The position numbers were made by a program, and so were the translations under genes. Of a stretch of DNA of 64,000 nt, positions 60,575 to 64,000 are shown piece by piece; position 1 is the first letter of the stretch, and each line of letters begins with the position of its first letter. Source of the DNA: Porphyra umbilicalis (Eukaryota; Rhodophyta; Bangiophyceae; Bangiales; Bangiaceae); the NCBI GenBank assembly GCA_002049455.2, contig KV918771.1, positions 372,001-436,000 on the forward strand. The letters are read 5' to 3'. Below the pieces are notes generated by a model that saw only the letters and a program-made list of their open reading frames with translations, searched no databases and was not told where the DNA came from.

Positions 60575-61020
60575 GAATGCTCGGTTTGGAACCGACGGCC
60601 ATGACACTGGTGGCGAGCCGGCGTCGGCCCCTGCGCCACCCCGGCCTCCTGCATCCGAGCGTCCGCCACCCTTTCCGCTGCAGAAAATGGGTGCGTCTGC
60701 TCTGACGAGCAGCTTGTGCGACTTTATCCTTGAGGACGAGTCTGATCCCGACCGCATCGAGTTTGAGCGAAAGGCGGCCGCGGGAATGAGGCGCAACTTT
60801 CTCTGAGGGCACACTGTGGAGGGCTCCTCCGTGGCGGTTTCGGAGGTTGTTGGGCTGGTGCTGAGCGAGTGGGGGCCAGAGGAAGGACGGCATCCAGACT
60901 CATACAGTCTTCCCTTGGGGTTGCGAGACGCTGTGGCGGCCTGGGTGGCGTCGCATCGTTGACGATGGTACCCGTTGCGCCGCCAGTTTGCAATAGTGTT
61001 GATTGACATGAAGACTGTTC

Positions 61021-62105
61021 CTATTCCCTCTCCAAGGGCAGAGCCGTAATGGCATCGGCAAACACTCCTCCTGGTCCCCCAAGCTCAGGAACATTGCGGA
61101 CGGCTTCCATCAGGCAGTGTGTGAAGTGAGACGCGATACTGCTGGCGTCCAAAGAGAAGATGGCAATAGCATGCAAGAACAACTCGGCAGAGCCAGGGTA
61201 GTTGTGGTGAGCCGACTTCAGGGCGAAGGAGTATTCGCTGAAGACCTCCTCTATAGGCTGGAACTCGGGGATGTAGAGAGGCAGTCGAAGAGGAAACACG
61301 CCACAGGCCCGGATGAAGTCGCCAACGGCCGCTGTGTGGATGGGGGCGTTTTTAAAAAGTAGAACGCACCGGCTCGCCTGCATTGTCCACGGAAGCCCCG
61401 GAACGAACCGGTTCATTGCCGGAAAAAGACCATTAAGGAAGACGACTCAGTCAGCCGAGGTTTGAGCTGGTGGCGTCGGTGTAGTCACAGCGTGCAGCAC
61501 CCCGGTCTGGGAACAAACTGCCATCATAGTAGACGTCCTTAGCACCCCCTTGCCGCTGCGAGATAGGCATTCGTAGCATTCCCCCCTTAGCCACCGTCCC
61601 TTGCGACGGCGCAAATCTCCACCGTCCTTGTGCGTCTCGTCGACTGACACGACACACCGCGTCGGGATGGTTAAGAGTACGCGTGCAAACTCCTCGCGGC
61701 GAGCTTGGTCACGCTCCCGGCACATGCGGTATAGTTGCTTGTACGAGAAGCTGATTGCTCGCAGCAACCCGTCCAGCGTCGCATTCGAAGCCTTGTACGA
61801 GGCCCGGTAGCCAGGAAGTGTGGAAAGGAACTCAAAGACGTCCTTTATTTCTCCAATGAACTGCTCAGGGTCCGACCGCACGACAGCGTCTACTGCGCGC
61901 AGGAAGTGAGAATCGACCAGAATGTTCTCGGCGTGCGGTTGCGGATGACAGGGTCCGGCCACCATTCGCCCGACTCGATGTACGCGTTGATCTATCCCGA
62001 GACGGTCGCGCGGTTGCAGCATAGTCGCCGTGCCGCTGCCGTCTTGGTGACGCCCTCAAACAGGACCCAGGCGACGGCCAGCCCGCGGGCAGTGTCGTCA
62101 AGCAT
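61021..62105 (-). pseudogene. Tc1/mariner-IS630 type (DDE_3) transposase, decayed
   Basis: From Met 62105: an N-terminal helix-turn-helix (GVTKTAAARRLCCNRATVSG), a linker, first catalytic block CVVSVDETHKDGGDLRRRKG, second block VLLFKNAPIHT and third block LYIPEFQPIEEVFSEY. The order and spacing fit DDE_3 enzymes. Lesions: TAG 61992-61994 where a Trp is usual after the recognition helix; a frameshift near 61930; TGA 61447-61449 between the first and second blocks; and the second block has Lys where the catalytic Asp of LFDNAPIH is expected. No terminal inverted repeats were found around it. Confidence 0.8.
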
Positions 62106-64000
62106 TCGGCGTCGAGACCGTCCCCGTCGTTGTCTCTCAGTGCGCTGACTGTCGTTGCCGCCGGAGCGAGTGTGTTACGCCCTCAGGGCAGTATTCAGCG
62201 AGTTGTGGTCCCCCCAAACTGAATGAACTGAAAAATAAGCTCAAAGCAGTACCGAGGGCACAACGACACGCGGAAAAGTAGACTGCGGTCATCAAGCTCG
62301 GATATGGAGTTCCGAGTGTACTGCCTAGGGAGCAGAATGGAACTACACGGCCAGTGCGGCCGTCTTTGCTTCGCTCGTGGCAGTAACTCAGATTCAGTCA
62401 ATCGAGGGCCCCTGTCGGGCAGCTCTGTCAAGGCCCTTCCCTGTGTCTTGGTCCACCAACAAGAGCTCGCAGTTGTCCACAGACTCCATCAGACGCACAA
62501 TGTCATCAGCACTAGCATGCTGGCGTCTTGCGTACACTCGAAACCCCGCAGGCCTGGGACGTGCGGTATAGCTGAGAAAATTTGGCAACAATCAAGCAAT
62601 GCAGAAGAATGCCGTTTCAGCCAATGTGATACCACAGATGCACGTCTGTGCGCGCTCCTGCGCGGGCAACCCAGCGCTTCTGGAGTGCATGAATTCGGAG
62701 TGCTCAGGCGTTGCATACTTGCAGGCTGCCGATCCACGAACACGTTGATTGTGGTCGCCACATGCAGAATCACATCACGCGGTGGCGCGTGCGGCTCATC
62801 CCGGAGAGCTGTTCACCGCGCCAACGTGCGGCGTACCCAATACGGCTCATAGCCGCACCGGCGGCCGGCAGTATTTCTGGTGCCACGACTGTGTAATACC
62901 CACTGCGGGAACGCCGGACCCGTCCGTGCCGCCGCTGACAGCTTCTGAGGCTGCTGGTGTTGGTGCATGTGGGGTCTCGGATGCTCGGCTGTGTGTGCGA
63001 GCACTGCCAATCTGAGGAACACATGCAGGCAGGTTCGATGATATTGTGGCGTTTGTGCCCAACGCGAACACGGTGTCCAATGTGACCGCCGCCCTTATCG
63101 AGCTGCAGCAGTTATGGGGCGTCGGCAACGCCACAGGCTGCTCTTGGTAGCGCCGTCCGCCACTGGGCTTCGCCCCGTACGCTCCTACGAGCCTTATTGC
63201 ACCATGCACACGCTGATGCCCATGGGTCACCGTCAAGAGGCGAAGGTGATGGGTGCGGCGTCGGCGTCGGTGGCCCACATGTTCAACTGGCCAACCTTTA
63301 TGGGATGCGTGTTCGGCAGATGCAGCGCCACATCTAGAGTCAGCGTGATGGTGTGCACACTTCCGGCGCACCTGGCGCGCGCACACACAAGCTGGGCTGC
63401 CCCTACCATGTGTGTGACGCCACTTCGGCTGGCCGGCAGCCGGCCCTGCTGCCGACGGTACTGCCTGGTTCATAACGGGCAGAACGGAAGAGTGTTGCTG
63501 CAAGAGAGGCGATGCGCGCAGGTGCGGCCGGCGCAGGGCGGCAACGCGGATTCTGCGTAAGGGTGGGCGGCGTCACCAATCATCAAAGACGACACTCACG
63601 GTGACTAGAACGGCGCCGATGTCGGGGGCGGCAACACGGACTGCCCGGGCTTCATCGACGCCGACGGCGACAGCAACCTGCGCGAGTGCATTCCCTGCGG
63701 CTGCCACCACTTCATTCCGCGCACGTTATCCACGCATTCGGTGACGATGGAGGTGCTGTGATGCTAGTGGCAGTGATGGGCGCGCTTGTAGCGTGAGCGT
63801 CTCAGGTTGGCAAGCTGGAGGACGCGGAGCTGGCTCCCTCCACGTGCTTTGCGAGGTCACCGGACACGCTTGCGGCGCCGCTCGACCTGAACTTCCGGCC
63901 GTAGCAGGATGGGATGGGGCAGCTCACCATTTCAGATGGCGGATGCATGCTCGTAGCGTCGAGTGTCGCTGCCATATCATTTGAGTACTTCGAGGGGCCA
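62106..64000. other. Undetermined; two Cys/His-rich coding-like segments
   Basis: A plus-strand frame at about 62749-63015 includes TCGVPNTAHSRTGGRQYFWC then HDC, which resembles a GRF-type zinc finger (C...GRxYFxCxxC) but is incomplete. Another at 63609-63761 encodes DCPGFIDADGDSNLRECIPC followed by GCHHF, ending at TGA. Both are short and unassigned. Confidence 0.3.

Larger units (their letters stand above)
58740..60806 (+). pseudogene. Unidentified spliced gene, interrupted by a solo LTR
   Basis: Met 58740 lies in a good context (AAAATGGCT). Exon 1 is Ala/Pro-rich, then acidic, then Cys-rich (GHCWTVCSYCPLYEKERGHN). TAG 59055-59057 stops it, but the frame continues through the LTR target site and after the LTR (SCFCAGKAAKQKCTAKS). 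A later exon begins after TTGTTTCCAG near 59764 and encodes MFLAKALELKVSPTGRRSIR and an Ala-rich stretch; TAA 60132-60134 interrupts it before FHREYACGLRAELDPRKARL and SRARQKRNEQAANVAIRLGQ. A 186-bp GT-AG intron (60389-60574) joins in phase to the last exon, which ends FILEDESDPDRIEFERKAAA then RRNFL at 60806. Family not recognised. Confidence 0.5.

Noticed and set aside
2244..61994. TAG reassigned as a sense codon
   Set aside because: The residue expected differs between sites (Trp at some, not at others), and TGA and frameshift lesions co-occur. Decay explains all.

Overview
This window is nuclear DNA of a GC-rich eukaryote. It contains LTR retrotransposons, PIF/Harbinger and Tc1/mariner-type DNA transposons, GT-AG introns of about 180 bp, large GC-rich low-complexity tracts and a tandem repeat of about 54 units. 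There are no bacterial operons and no rRNA or tRNA genes. The mix fits a repeat-rich alga or other protist. A bangiophyte red alga (Porphyra/Pyropia type) is one candidate, but that is inference from composition and element content only.

Layout. 1-5025: 3' part of a Ty3/gypsy chromovirus (gag end, possible -1 frameshift site, protease-RT-RNase H-integrase-chromodomain, then an extra C-terminal domain). 5168-7126 (minus): unidentified ORF with a collagen-like repeat just upstream. 8860-10298 (minus): SAP-domain protein gene. 10.73-11.35 and 13.43-14.04 kb: two diverged copies of a repeat with strong CACGTG-bearing hairpins. 15.6-25.35 kb: a decayed PIF/Harbinger pair (Myb/SANT-like ORF1 on plus, DDE transposase on minus). 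Its ORF1 is split by a complete Ty1/copia element, copia-A (16800-22713, TSD ATGCA), and its convergent gap holds a foldback element. 29221-29587: solo copia-A LTR (TSD GACAT). 33536-40803: an unidentified gene split by a second complete copia, copia-B (34524-39453, TSD GAAGA). 41880-43396 (minus): spliced, mutated PIF1-like helicase. 46.77-57.08 kb: the 174-bp tandem array. 58740-60806: unidentified spliced gene interrupted by a solo copia-B LTR (59126-59543, TSD GAGTC). 61021-62105 (minus): decayed Tc1/mariner-IS630 type transposase.

The most interesting object is the 174-bp array. One minus-strand frame runs from a unique N-terminus at 57076 through about 54 repeats of 58 residues into a unique C-terminus and a Ser/Asp/Glu-rich tail that ends at a consensus splice donor. 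Several common sequence differences between units are synonymous in that frame but change the amino acid in the competing frames. I read it as the remains of a giant repeat-protein gene rather than plain satellite DNA. It now carries several indels, in-frame TAGs and a 441-bp TA-flanked MITE.

Nearly every coding region here is broken. Many breaks can be explained as C:G to T:A transitions, for example stops where Trp or Arg is expected, protease Asp to Asn, and helicase Walker-motif Gly to Glu and Asp to Asn. The window therefore reads as nested, recently inserted retroelements within older, decaying elements.
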